Assembly: GCA_945901795.1 (NCBI GenBank)
Contig: CAMDLP010000001.1
Span: 62,001-126,000 of the forward strand
DNA from: Akkermansia muciniphila
GTDB taxonomy: Bacteria > Verrucomicrobiota > Verrucomicrobiia > Verrucomicrobiales > Akkermansiaceae
Reading direction: 5' to 3'
DNA: 64,000 bases
Translations under genes and position numbers: made by a program
In this document: piece by piece, positions 11,098 to 20,600 of the stretch
Layout: each line of letters starts with the position of its first letter
Numbering within the stretch: the stretch's first letter is position 1
The notes under the pieces: model-generated
Told to the model about the DNA's origin: nothing
The model's input: the letters and a program-made list of their open reading frames with translations, nothing else
Databases searched by the model: none

Positions 11098-12795
11098 ATG
11101 AACGTCTCACCCATCGATGTCGCCGTCATCGCAATCTATCTGATCGGCATCACCGCCTTCGGCATCTGGATCGGCTACCGCCGCGACACATCCTCCCAGC
11201 AATACTTCCTAGCTAACAAATCACTCGGCTGGTTCACCGTCGGCGCGGCCGTTTTCACTTCCAACATCTCCACGTTGCATCTCGTGGGTCTCGCAGCGGG
11301 CGGAGCCAAGGACGGCCTGGTGATCGGTAACTTCGAGTGGATGGCGTGTTTCACGCTGATGGCGCTGGCGCTGGTTTTCGCTCCGTTCTATATCAACTCG
11401 GGCGTTGCCACGCTGCCGGAGTTCATGGAGCGCCGCTACTGCCCGCAGGCCCGCACCTTCCTCGCGGTCATCGGCCTGCTCGGCGCGCTGCTGATTCACA
11501 TCGGCATCAGTTTGTTCGCAGCCGCCAAGGTGTTCGAGAGCTTCCTCGGCGTGCCGATGGTCTGGACCATCATCGTGCTTTCGCTGTTCACCGTGACCTA
11601 CACCGTGCTGGGCGGACTCAAAGCCGTGGTGATGACGGAAAACATCCAAGTTTGTCTATTGTTAGGCGGAGCCACGCTGGTCACCGTGCTAGGCATTAAG
11701 GCACTGCCCGGAGTGGGCGTGCCTGACGTCGCCAGCTTCAAGGCCGCGGTGATGCCGGGGCAGTTGAACATGCTTCAGCCGATCCACGACGCCCAGGGCA
11801 ACCTGAACGGATTCTCCTGGCTCAGTGTTCTTCTCGGCTATCCGATCCTCGGCATCTGGTATTGGTGCGCGGACCAGACCCACGTCCAGCGGGTACTCGG
11901 TGCCCGCAGTCTGAAGGACGGCCAGAACGGCGCGCTGTTCGCTGGGTTCCTGAAAATCAGCCCCGTCTTCCTGATGGTGCTTCCGGGCATCATCGGCTAC
12001 GTGCTCTGGCAGAAAGGCGCATTCCAGATCCTGAATCTGCCAGAGAGCGGCAAGCCCGACTACAACACGATGCTACCCTCGTTGATCAACTATCTGATCC
12101 CTGTCGGTCTTAAGGGCCTGCTCGCCGCTAGCATGGCCGCTGCCCTGATGAGCTGCATGGCCGCGGCGCTCAACAGCTGCGCGACTTTGATCTCCCTCGA
12201 CATCGTCAAACGCGTCCGGCCTGAAACACCCGACCGCCAAGTGGTGAAAATCGGTCGCATCGCCACTGGCGTGATCATGGTGTTGGCAATGCTCTGGTCC
12301 ACTCAGGGCGACCAGTTCGGCACGATTTTCGAAGCCATCAACAAGATCCCGATGACCTTCGCCCCTGCGGTGACCACGGTGTTCGTTCTGGGCGTGATGT
12401 GGAAACGCGGCACCAAGCAGGCGGCGATGGCCACGTTGTATATCGGCTCGCTCATCGGAATCATCTACTTCCTCATCGACATGCCGGGCATCGGGAAAAT
12501 GATCCTCGGCCACGAAAAGGCCGGCGTGGATTTCACCGGACTGGTCACCGATGCCAAGCTCGGCTTGGGCATTCCCTTCATGCTGGTCGGCCCCATTCTG
12601 ACCGTTTTCTGTGTCGCCATCTATCTGGTCACCAGCCTGATGACCCCAGCGATGGACCCGAAAGAAGTCGCCAAAGTCTGTTGGGACCACCCGCTCGCCT
12701 TCCTCAAGGGCCGCCTCATGGGTGCGAGCGATCCGCGCATTGTCACGCTCGTCCTGCTGATGCTGATCGTCGTGTTATACTACTGGCTTCGTTAG
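11098..12795 (+). CDS. Sodium:solute symporter family (SSS/SGLT-like) transporter
   Basis: Multi-TM; GYRRDTSSQQYFLANKSLGWF, SNISTLHLVGLAAGGAKDG, WYWCADQTHVQRVLGARS. Confidence 0.9.
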   Translation: MNVSPIDVAVIAIYLIGITAFGIWIGYRRDTSSQQYFLANKSLGWFTVGAAVFTSNISTLHLVGLAAGGAKDGLVIGNFEWMACFTLMALALVFAPFYINSGVATLPEFMERRYCPQARTFLAVIGLLGALLIHIGISLFAAAKVFESFLGVPMVWTIIVLSLFTVTYTVLGGLKAVVMTENIQVCLLLGGATLVTVLGIKALPGVGVPDVASFKAAVMPGQLNMLQPIHDAQGNLNGFSWLSVLLGYPILGIWYWCADQTHVQRVLGARSLKDGQNGALFAGFLKISPVFLMVLPGIIGYVLWQKGAFQILNLPESGKPDYNTMLPSLINYLIPVGLKGLLAASMAAALMSCMAAALNSCATLISLDIVKRVRPETPDRQVVKIGRIATGVIMVLAMLWSTQGDQFGTIFEAINKIPMTFAPAVTTVFVLGVMWKRGTKQAAMATLYIGSLIGIIYFLIDMPGIGKMILGHEKAGVDFTGLVTDAKLGLGIPFMLVGPILTVFCVAIYLVTSLMTPAMDPKEVAKVCWDHPLAFLKGRLMGASDPRIVTLVLLMLIVVLYYWLR

Positions 12796-12826
12796 AAATC
12801 TGCCTTTCAAGGATCAATCCATTGTC

Positions 12827-13792
12827 ATGAGAACGAATCCACTTGGAAAAACCGGACTGAACGTCTCGGCCTTGAGCTTCGGAGCCTCCGCGCTCGGCGG
12901 GGTGTTCCGCGAAATCGACGAAGCGGACGGCATCCGCGCCGTGCACGCCGCGCTGGATGCCGGGATCAACTACTTCGACGTCGCCCCCGCTTACGGCGGC
13001 ACCGTGGCGGAAACCGTCCTCGGCAAGGCGCTCAAAGGAATTTCGCGCGACCGTTATTACCTCTCCACCAAGGCCGGCAAATACACCGCACCCGGCAGCT
13101 ACGGCGCGGACGAACTCGATTACTCGTCATCCCGCATCCGCACCGGACTTGAGGAAAGCCAACAGCGTCTCGGAGTCGATTACATCGACATCGTCCACCT
13201 CCACGACTTCGAATACCAAGGCGGCGCGCAAACCCAAAGCGCCTTTGCCGAAGGCTTTCCCACGCTGGTGGCACTCAAAAATGAAGGCCGCATCGGTGCG
13301 GTCAGCGTCGGCATCTATCCGCTCGACCTGTGGCAGCGCGTCATCGCCGAGGCTCCGGTCGATGCCATCCTCACCCACAACCATTACTGCCTCAACGACA
13401 CACGCGGCCTCGAACTCGTCGAGCCATGTCGCGAAAAAAATATCGGCATGATCAACGCCTCACCCTTCGCCAGCGGCCTGCTCACCGGCGGCAAGGTCGC
13501 CGACTGGCATCCCGCCAACGCCGCGGAACGCGCCCTTTTCGCCGAAGCCGCCGCGTTTTGCGAACGCCAGGGCGGCTCGATCGCCAAGCTGGCCTTCCAG
13601 TTCGCCTGCCAGCAAAGTCCGTTCCACACCACCATGTTTAGCACCGCGCGCACCAGCTCGTTGCAACGGAATCTCGCGTGGTATGGCGAGCCTTACGACA
13701 CTTCACTACTCTCCGAAGTGCAAAAAATTCTCGCCCCCGTCATGAACCAACAATGGAACTATGACGCCGGAGTCGAAAAATTGGAGAAATAA
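12827..13792 (+). CDS. Aldo/keto reductase, L-galactose/L-fucose dehydrogenase-like
   Basis: NPLGKTGLNVSALSFGASALGG, FDVAPAYGGTVAETVLGKAL, LGVDYIDIVHLHDFE. Confidence 0.87.
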   Translation: MRTNPLGKTGLNVSALSFGASALGGVFREIDEADGIRAVHAALDAGINYFDVAPAYGGTVAETVLGKALKGISRDRYYLSTKAGKYTAPGSYGADELDYSSSRIRTGLEESQQRLGVDYIDIVHLHDFEYQGGAQTQSAFAEGFPTLVALKNEGRIGAVSVGIYPLDLWQRVIAEAPVDAILTHNHYCLNDTRGLELVEPCREKNIGMINASPFASGLLTGGKVADWHPANAAERALFAEAAAFCERQGGSIAKLAFQFACQQSPFHTTMFSTARTSSLQRNLAWYGEPYDTSLLSEVQKILAPVMNQQWNYDAGVEKLEK

Positions 13793-13809
13793 CCGCGTAT
13801 CCATCCAAC

Positions 13810-14538
13810 ATGTTCAAAAAACTCGGCCTCCCCTGTCTGCTGCTCGTCGGTCTCTTCGCCGCCGTCGCGGAGACCGAAAAATCCGCACCCAAAAAAGTCG
13901 GCTGGGTCGAAACCGTGAAGCTCGACGTCCATGGCTGGACGGTCCACGCCGATGCCCGGCTGGTTGGCGGCGAATACAAGGAACTCGGTACGCGCTCTCT
14001 CAGCATGCTTTCCAATCATCTGGAGCGCCTCGCCATCCTCATTCCGGAAAAACAACTCGCCGACCTACGCAAGTTGGAAATCTTCATCGAACATTCCCAT
14101 CCAGAGCTGGGCGGCATGCAGTATCATCCCGGCCTCGATTGGCTCACCACACGCGGCTACGATCCCAGGCTTTTGAAAAAAGTCCACATCCCTAACGCCG
14201 CCGAGCTGCTCTCGCGCCAGCAGATGCTCAAGCATCCCGCCGTGATCCTCCACGAACTGGCCCACGCCTACCACGACCAGGTCCTCAGCTTCGACGAACC
14301 GCGGATCATCAAGGCCTACGAGGACGCGATGAAAGCCGGCATCTACGAACAATCCCTGCTCTACACCGGCCAGACGGTGAAGCACTACGCCACCACCGAT
14401 CACAAGGAATACTTCGCCGAGGCCACCGAGGCCTATCTCTATCACAACGACTTCTATCCATTCGTCCGCGCCGAACTCAAGCAGCACGACCCGGCCTGCT
14501 ACGCCGTGATGGAACGGATCTGGGGCAAGGTGGACTGA
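13810..14538 (+). CDS. Secreted gluzincin-like putative metallopeptidase, unknown function
   Basis: Signal-like N-terminus MFKKLGLPCLLLVGLFAAVA; HELAHAYH plus downstream EYFAEATEAYL. Confidence 0.7.
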   Translation: MFKKLGLPCLLLVGLFAAVAETEKSAPKKVGWVETVKLDVHGWTVHADARLVGGEYKELGTRSLSMLSNHLERLAILIPEKQLADLRKLEIFIEHSHPELGGMQYHPGLDWLTTRGYDPRLLKKVHIPNAAELLSRQQMLKHPAVILHELAHAYHDQVLSFDEPRIIKAYEDAMKAGIYEQSLLYTGQTVKHYATTDHKEYFAEATEAYLYHNDFYPFVRAELKQHDPACYAVMERIWGKVD

Positions 14539-14546
14539 TCTCAAGC

Positions 14547-15386
14547 ATGAAAATCGACAGCCACCACCACCTTTGGGCGATCAACGACACCGACTATGTC
14601 TGGATGAGCGAGGCCCACGCCGTGATCCGCCGCGACTTCCTTTCCGCCGATCTCAACGCCGCATTCGACGAATCCGGCATCGACGGCAGCGTCGCCGTCC
14701 AAGCCCGCCAGATGACCGGGGAAACGGATTTCCTGCTAGCTATCGCCGAGGCCAACCCGCGTATCAAGGCAGTGGTCGGCTGGGTGCCGCTCTGCGAGAA
14801 CGGCGGCGAGCCGTGGCTCGAAAAGTTCGCCGCACACCCGAAACTATCAGGCGTACGCCACGTCGTGCATGACGAGCCGGACGACGACTTCATCCTCCGC
14901 CCCGACTTCAATGAGGGCATTCGCAACCTCGCTAAATACGGGCTCGTTTACGACATCCTGATTTTCTGGAAGCACCTGCCGCAGACGATCCGGTTCGCGG
15001 ACATGCATCCCTGCCAGCCGTTTGTCGTCGATCACATCGCCAAGCCGCGCATCGCAGCCGGAAACTTCGACACCGAATGGGCCGCCGGCATCCGCGAGCT
15101 GGCCAAGCGCGAAAACGTCAGCTGCAAGATCTCCGGAATGCTCACCGAAGTGCGCGGCGAACAATGGGACATCGATTTGTTACGGCCGTATTTCGAAACG
15201 GTGTATGAAGCCTTCGGCCCGCAACGCGTGATGTTCGGCTCCGACTGGCCGGTCTGCCTGCTCCGCTCCAGCCACGCCGAATGGACGAAAATCTGCGCCG
15301 AGCTCACGAAATCCCTGGGTCCCGCCGAACAAGCCGCTTTCTGGGGCGGCAACGCGGCGCGCGTCTATCAAATCCCGAACTCCTGA
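14547..15386 (+). CDS. Amidohydrolase family, probable sugar lactonase (fuconolactonase-like)
   Basis: MKIDSHHHLW start, VDHIAKP, MFGSDWPVC motifs. Confidence 0.85.
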   Translation: MKIDSHHHLWAINDTDYVWMSEAHAVIRRDFLSADLNAAFDESGIDGSVAVQARQMTGETDFLLAIAEANPRIKAVVGWVPLCENGGEPWLEKFAAHPKLSGVRHVVHDEPDDDFILRPDFNEGIRNLAKYGLVYDILIFWKHLPQTIRFADMHPCQPFVVDHIAKPRIAAGNFDTEWAAGIRELAKRENVSCKISGMLTEVRGEQWDIDLLRPYFETVYEAFGPQRVMFGSDWPVCLLRSSHAEWTKICAELTKSLGPAEQAAFWGGNAARVYQIPNS

Positions 15387-15398
15387 TTTTCCCGATCC

Positions 15399-17126
15399 AT
15401 GAAACCAGAATCCGATTCCTCCTCCGGCGACCCTCCAATGCCGTTCATGGCGCAGCTCAAGTCGTTCGATGGCACCTACTGGTGGTGCAACTGGATGGAG
15501 TTGATCGAACGCTTCGCCTACTACGGCGTGCGGGCGATGCTGCCGGTGTTCATGGTGGATTCCTTAGGCAAGGGCGGGCCGGAACTCACGCAGATCGAAA
15601 AGGGGAACATCTTCGCTTTCGCCCTCGTGATTCAATCCTTCGTGCCCATCCTCTCGGGAGGATTCGCCGACCGTTATGGCTACAAGGTCAACATCGCGGC
15701 ATCCACCGTCCTCAAGATCATCGGTTATCTGATTATGGGCTACACGCTTCCACTCTCAGAGATGCTCTGTGGTATGCCGCTGGCCGAGGCCCGCGCAAAG
15801 GGCGCGGATAGCGCGTATGAGATTTTCACTCTCGGCCTTTTGTTCCTCGCCTTGGGCACGGCCATTTTCAAACCGGGCGTGCAGGGGCTCATCGCTAACC
15901 GGGTGACCGAGAAAACTACCGCCTTGGGCTGGGGGCTTTTCTATCAGATGGTCAATGTCGGCGGCTTCGTCGGCCCGCTGCTGGCAGGATACCTGCGCGT
16001 TCTCGATTACGAATACGTCTTCCTCGCCTGCTCGGGAGCGATCGCGCTCAACTTCATCCCGCTGTTCTTTTTCGAAGAACCGGCTCACAAACACCACAAG
16101 GGCATCGAGCTGCCGGGGCCCGGCCGGATGCTGCTGGATTCCGTCCGCGGCCTGCTAGAGCCCCGGCTGTTTTTCTACACCATCGCCTTCTGCGGATTCT
16201 GGCTCATGAACCAGCAGTTCTTTGATATCCTGCCGAACTTCATCGACGACTGGGTGGACTCGCGTGACGCCGCGAATTTTCTCAGAAGCATCATTGGTGA
16301 GACGCGGGTGCCCGTGGTTCAAGACGGCAACCTCCCTCAGGAGTGGATGCTCAATTTCAACTCACTTCTGATTAGCCTCTTTGCCTTCGTCGCGGGCTAT
16401 TTCACCGGCAAATTCAAGCCGCTTCCCGGCATCATCGCTGGTATTATCTTCACGATCATCGCGATCTTCTGCCTCACCGGATCGATGAGCGGCTGGTGGA
16501 TTCTCCTCTGCATCGGTTTGTATTCAGTCGGCGAGATGACCGCCGCGCCCAGCAATCTGGGCTACCTGTCCCGCATCGCGCCGGAAGGCAAAAAAGGGCA
16601 GTATATGGGCTACTCCAACTTCACCGTCGGCATCGGCGCGTCGATCGGCTCGATCATCGCTGGCCACTACTACGAGAACAACTGCGACAAGGTGGTCCTC
16701 GCCCGACGCTATCTGGTGGATAAAATGAATGTGGACAAGGCGCAGGTGGATGGGATTTCGAAAGCCGATCTGCTGCCGTTCTTCCATGAAAAACTGGGCA
16801 TGGATTCATTCCAAGCCCGGCAGGTGCTTTGGGATACCTACGAACCCTACTCGCTCTGGTACCTCTTCGGCGCGATCGGCCTCGGGTCGTTGTGCGCGTT
16901 GTTCCTCTACAACCACGTCATTTCCGCTTCGGAAAAAAATCCCGGGCATTCCTTCAACACGCGGGGAAGCTTTTGGGTGAAGGCGTTTCTGATTCCCTTG
17001 TCCGTGATCCTGGTAATCACCACCATCCTGCATTTCTCGGTCGGGCTTCTTCTCAACACCTTGTTCTTCTGCATGATGTTGGTTTTCGCGCTCACCCCGC
17101 AAAAGCCCGCCTTATCTAACAATTAA
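15399..17126 (+). CDS. MFS transporter, POT/peptide-transporter-like
   Basis: ELIERFAYYGVRAMLPVFMVD, GGFADRYGYKVNI, KPGVQGLIANRVTEK; multi-TM. Confidence 0.8.
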   Translation: MKPESDSSSGDPPMPFMAQLKSFDGTYWWCNWMELIERFAYYGVRAMLPVFMVDSLGKGGPELTQIEKGNIFAFALVIQSFVPILSGGFADRYGYKVNIAASTVLKIIGYLIMGYTLPLSEMLCGMPLAEARAKGADSAYEIFTLGLLFLALGTAIFKPGVQGLIANRVTEKTTALGWGLFYQMVNVGGFVGPLLAGYLRVLDYEYVFLACSGAIALNFIPLFFFEEPAHKHHKGIELPGPGRMLLDSVRGLLEPRLFFYTIAFCGFWLMNQQFFDILPNFIDDWVDSRDAANFLRSIIGETRVPVVQDGNLPQEWMLNFNSLLISLFAFVAGYFTGKFKPLPGIIAGIIFTIIAIFCLTGSMSGWWILLCIGLYSVGEMTAAPSNLGYLSRIAPEGKKGQYMGYSNFTVGIGASIGSIIAGHYYENNCDKVVLARRYLVDKMNVDKAQVDGISKADLLPFFHEKLGMDSFQARQVLWDTYEPYSLWYLFGAIGLGSLCALFLYNHVISASEKNPGHSFNTRGSFWVKAFLIPLSVILVITTILHFSVGLLLNTLFFCMMLVFALTPQKPALSNN

Positions 17127-17172
17127 TATCACGTTCGTTTTTAACCTTCTCCTAACCAACATCAACACTACT

Positions 17173-18078
17173 ATGAGTATCCAATGGAAGGGCGTCATGC
17201 CCGCCACACTGACCCAGTTCAACGCAGACCTCAGCATCGACCACGGCATCATGGCCGAGCACGGCCAATGGCTCATCGAGCACGGCTGCTCCGCCATCGT
17301 CGTCCACGGCTCGCTCGGCGAGGGTGCCACGCTGTCGTTCGACGAGAAGGTCGCGTTACAGAAAACCTACGTCGCCGCCTTGCCTAACACCCCGATCATT
17401 CCCGGCATCGCCGCGCTTTCCACCAGGGAAGCCGTCGATCTCGCCAAGGCCGCCAAGGACAACGGCTGCCGCGGCCTGATGGTGCTGCCACCCTACCTCT
17501 ACTCGTCCGACTGGCGCGAAATGAAGGCCCACATGACCGCCGTCATCAGTGCCACCGACCTGCCATGCATCATTTATAACAATCCCGTCGCCTACAAAAC
17601 CGACTTCATCCCGGCCCACATCAAGGAGCTCGCCGACGAGCTGCCGAACTTGGAGGCCGTCAAGGAATCCTCCACCGACGCGCGCCGCATCGCTGGCATC
17701 CGCGAAGTCTGCGGAGACCGTGTCGTTCTCGGCTTGGGCGTGGACGACTGCGCACTCGAAGGCTTCGCCATGGGCGGGAAATTCTGGATCACCGGCGTGG
17801 GCGACGCCTTCCCGGCCTACAACGTGAAGCTGTTCGAACTCGGCACCACCGGCCGTATTGAGGAGGCAATGCCGATCTATCACTGGATGCTGCCGATGCT
17901 CCGCATGGACACCGTCGTCAAGTTCGTCCAGCTCATCAAGCTCCAACAGAACCTCGCCACCGGCGGCAAGCTCGGCAACAACCGCGTCCGCCCGCCGCGT
18001 CTCGAACTCGCCGGCGCCGAGCTCGCCGAAGCCACCGCCATCATCGAGAAAGCCCTAGCCACCGCGCCGGCCCTCTGA
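17173..18078 (+). CDS. Dihydrodipicolinate synthase (DapA)-family aldolase/dehydratase
   Basis: GVMPATLTQFNADLSID, GSLGEGATLSFDEKVAL, IIYNNPVAYKTDF, AVKESSTDARRI. Confidence 0.88.
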   Translation: MSIQWKGVMPATLTQFNADLSIDHGIMAEHGQWLIEHGCSAIVVHGSLGEGATLSFDEKVALQKTYVAALPNTPIIPGIAALSTREAVDLAKAAKDNGCRGLMVLPPYLYSSDWREMKAHMTAVISATDLPCIIYNNPVAYKTDFIPAHIKELADELPNLEAVKESSTDARRIAGIREVCGDRVVLGLGVDDCALEGFAMGGKFWITGVGDAFPAYNVKLFELGTTGRIEEAMPIYHWMLPMLRMDTVVKFVQLIKLQQNLATGGKLGNNRVRPPRLELAGAELAEATAIIEKALATAPAL

Positions 18079-18084
18079 TTGTAG

Positions 18085-18132
18085 CTGGAGCATCCCTGCT
18101 CCAGACCGTGCAGGGGGCGTCTCGCCCCCTGC
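18085..18132. repeat. Double hairpin: CTGGAGCA-TCCC-TGCTCCAG then GCAGGGGGCG-TCT-CGCCCCCTGC
   Basis: Two perfect inverted repeats (8-4-8 and 10-3-10) just after the DapA-family stop codon. Confidence 0.9.
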
Positions 18133-18156
18133 TTTATTCTTCTCTTCCATACTCCC

Positions 18157-19731
18157 ATGACCACTCCACTCCTCGGCACCTCCTTCATCGGCCACTCCCG
18201 CGCCACCGGCACTGAAGCCTGCGGCTTCGGCATCCAACCCGGAACCGGAACTTCGTTAGAGCCAGCCTATCACTCCGCCACGCCGGAGGAAGTGGAAAAG
18301 GCCATGGCCCTCGCCGCCGCCGCCTTCCCGGCCTACTCGGCACTGTCAGGAAAACTCCGCGCGGGATTGCTCCGCGCCATCGCCACGGAGATCGAGGGAG
18401 CGGTGGAGGACATCGTCGAGCGCGGCCTGTTGGAAACCGGCCTACCGGAAGCCCGCCTGCGCGGCGAAACCGGCCGCACCACCGGCCAGCTCCGCATGTT
18501 TGCCAGCCAGATCGAGGAAGGCTCGTGGGTCGATGCCCGGATCGAACGCGCCGATCCTGATAGAAAGCCGATCCCCAAGGTGGACCTGCGCTCGATGCTG
18601 CGTCCGTTAGGTCCGGTGGCCGTCTTCTGCGCCAGCAATTTCCCGCTCGCCTTCTCGGTGGCCGGTGGCGACACCGCCTCCGCCCTCGCCGCCGGTTGTC
18701 CGGTGGTGGTCATCGCCCACGCAGCGCATCCAGGAGTGGCGGAAATCGTGGCGAATGCCGTGATCCGCGCCGCTCACGCGACAGGCATGCCCGAGGGAAT
18801 CTTCTCGGTGCTTTACGGCGGCGGTCGCAAGGTCGGCCAGGCGGTCGTCAAACACCCGGTCACCCAAGCGGTCGGCTTCACCGGCTCGCGCTCCGGCGGC
18901 ACCGCCCTAATGGCTGCCGCCAACAGCCGTCCGCAGCCCATCCCCGTTTACGCGGAAATGAGCTCGGTCAACCCGGTCGTCATCCTTCCCGGCGCGCTCG
19001 ATCGCGGCGAGGAAGCGCTGGCGGAAGCCTTCTTCGGCTCGCTCACGCTCGGCGTCGGCCAGTTCTGCACCAATCCGGGCCTCGTCTTTCTGCCTGCGGA
19101 AAAGGGCGGCGCGTTTCTAACGAAACTCAAGTCGCTCGTGGAAGCCGGCACTCCCGGCATGATGCTCAACGCGTCGATCTGCCAGTCCTACGCCGATTCC
19201 ACCGCCGCCTTCGCCGCCACGCCGGGAGTAGAAACTCTCGCCCGCAGCGCTAACCAAGCCGGCCCCGGCCAGGGCGCGCCCGCGGTGTTCGTGGTTTCCA
19301 TCGGTGATTTCCTGAAACACGAAGCCCTGCAAGGTGAAATGTTCGGCCCCGCCACCCTCATCGTGCGCGGGTCGTTAGGCGAGATCGAAGCTGTCATCCC
19401 CAAGCTCGAAGGCCAGCTCACCGCCAGCATTCACGCCACCACCGAGGAACTCGCCGCCCAAGCCAGCCTCGTCCAAGCCCTCCAGGGCCGCGCCGGCCGC
19501 CTCATCTTCAACGGATTTCCCACCGGCGTGGAAGTTTGCTCCAGCATGGTCCACGGCGGACCGTTCCCGGCGACCTCGGATGGCCGTAGTACGTCCGTCG
19601 GCACCATGGCGATCTATCGCTTCTGCCGACCGGTCGCTTGGCAAAGCTTCCCGGACGCCGCCCTGCCCGCCGAGCTTCAGGATGCAAACCCGTTGGGAAT
19701 CCGGCGGATGGATCCGGCGGTTCCCGCCTGA
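18157..19731 (+). CDS. Aldehyde dehydrogenase, alpha-ketoglutarate semialdehyde/2,5-dioxovalerate DH-like (NADP+)
   Basis: FCASNFPLAFSVAGGDTASALAAGCPV, GFTGSRSGG, GQFCTNPGLVF, NGFPTGVEVCSSMVHGGPFPATSDGRSTSVG. Confidence 0.9.
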   Translation: MTTPLLGTSFIGHSRATGTEACGFGIQPGTGTSLEPAYHSATPEEVEKAMALAAAAFPAYSALSGKLRAGLLRAIATEIEGAVEDIVERGLLETGLPEARLRGETGRTTGQLRMFASQIEEGSWVDARIERADPDRKPIPKVDLRSMLRPLGPVAVFCASNFPLAFSVAGGDTASALAAGCPVVVIAHAAHPGVAEIVANAVIRAAHATGMPEGIFSVLYGGGRKVGQAVVKHPVTQAVGFTGSRSGGTALMAAANSRPQPIPVYAEMSSVNPVVILPGALDRGEEALAEAFFGSLTLGVGQFCTNPGLVFLPAEKGGAFLTKLKSLVEAGTPGMMLNASICQSYADSTAAFAATPGVETLARSANQAGPGQGAPAVFVVSIGDFLKHEALQGEMFGPATLIVRGSLGEIEAVIPKLEGQLTASIHATTEELAAQASLVQALQGRAGRLIFNGFPTGVEVCSSMVHGGPFPATSDGRSTSVGTMAIYRFCRPVAWQSFPDAALPAELQDANPLGIRRMDPAVPA

Positions 19732-19823
19732 CATCCGGGTTCGCGGTTAGGCGCGGGAACTTTCGGTCACGGCCGAGGGGCGCGTGGAAGACGTGTGCGG
19801 GCCGGATTGCCAGCCGCCGCAAA

Positions 19824-19884
19824 GTGTCCCAGCTGTCTCAGCCGGATGATTTTCCCGACCGAGACAGCCGGGGCACTTTCTCAC
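19824..19884. repeat. Imperfect inverted repeat related to the GGCTGTCTCAGCC hairpin element
   Basis: AAAGTGTCCCAGCTGTCTCAGCC ... GACCGAGACAGCCGGGGCACTTTC, arms of about 23 nt with few mismatches. Confidence 0.75.
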
Positions 19885-20189
19885 TCTCCCCGCATCAAAC
19901 GAAAGAGCAGTCGTTTGATTGAGGCTGGATTCCTTCTTTGATCCACCACGGCATCGACGTAAATCGTCTCGTCCTTGACGCGGTAATAGATGAAGAACGG
20001 AAACACGCGGGCGATCATCCGATGAAAACCGTAAAACCGGCGATGATAGCCATGATGAAGGAGCAGCGATTCGATGTCCGCGCTGAGGGAATCCAGGAAA
20101 TAATCGCCGATACCCGCTTCCTGGCGTTCGTAGAAAAGGTAGCCGTCGAAGAGATCCTCCTTGGCGTGGGTGAGGACCTCGATTCTCAC
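19881..20189 (-). CDS. RelE/ParE-family toxin
   Basis: LTHAKEDLFDGYLFYERQEAGIGDYFLDSL...HRMIARVFPFFIYYRVKDETIYVDAVVDQRRNP. Confidence 0.85.
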   Translation of the reverse strand: MRIEVLTHAKEDLFDGYLFYERQEAGIGDYFLDSLSADIESLLLHHGYHRRFYGFHRMIARVFPFFIYYRVKDETIYVDAVVDQRRNPASIKRLLFRLMRGE

Positions 20190-20407
20190 GCGGTTCGTTC
20201 CCTCAATTCTTTTTTGACTTGGTTCCAGTCCTCGTAAACCGCCTGTCCGGATTCGATCAAATCCATCCTGCGATTTAAGACTTCACGATGCCAGTCTGGC
20301 GGGTCGGACTCCTCGAAGGTCTGGTGAAGACTGCTCCACAAAGCTTCCATCGCAATCAGTTTTTCAGCCGTCGAGAGATTGGGGATTTGATCGCATACGC
20401 TTGTCAT
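20186..20407 (-). CDS. Putative addiction module component (antitoxin, PF09720-like)
   Basis: LSTAEKLIAMEALWSSL...DPPDWHREVLNRRMDLIESGQAVYEDWNQVKKELRER; start ATG at 20407; overlaps the ParE gene by 4 nt. Confidence 0.82.
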   Translation of the reverse strand: MTSVCDQIPNLSTAEKLIAMEALWSSLHQTFEESDPPDWHREVLNRRMDLIESGQAVYEDWNQVKKELRERTA

Positions 20408-20489
20408 GATTGGACGATAGCACGAAATCCGAACGGTGGAAGCCCGGAAGCTGGTCGGGTTCTCCAGTGACAAAGCTTGGGGGAATGTG

Positions 20490-20510
20490 TCCCGGCTGTC
20501 TCAGCCGGGA
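20490..20510. repeat. Perfect hairpin TCCCGGCTG-TCT-CAGCCGGGA (9-3-9)
   Basis: Direct reading; other flank of the TA locus. Confidence 0.88.
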
Positions 20511-20600
20511 GCCAGCCCCGCCGCGTCCGATGGAGGCGGTCGGGACGTCTGCCTGGAAAGAAACACGGGTTGTCCGCCTTCCCCGATCCCTCACTCAATG

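Noticed and set aside
9752-11110. 452-aa minus-strand ORF opposite the Zn-ADH gene
   Set aside because: Antisense to a clearly conserved MDR dehydrogenase; composition rich in R/G/A/H and no recognisable domain; typical of high-GC shadow ORFs.
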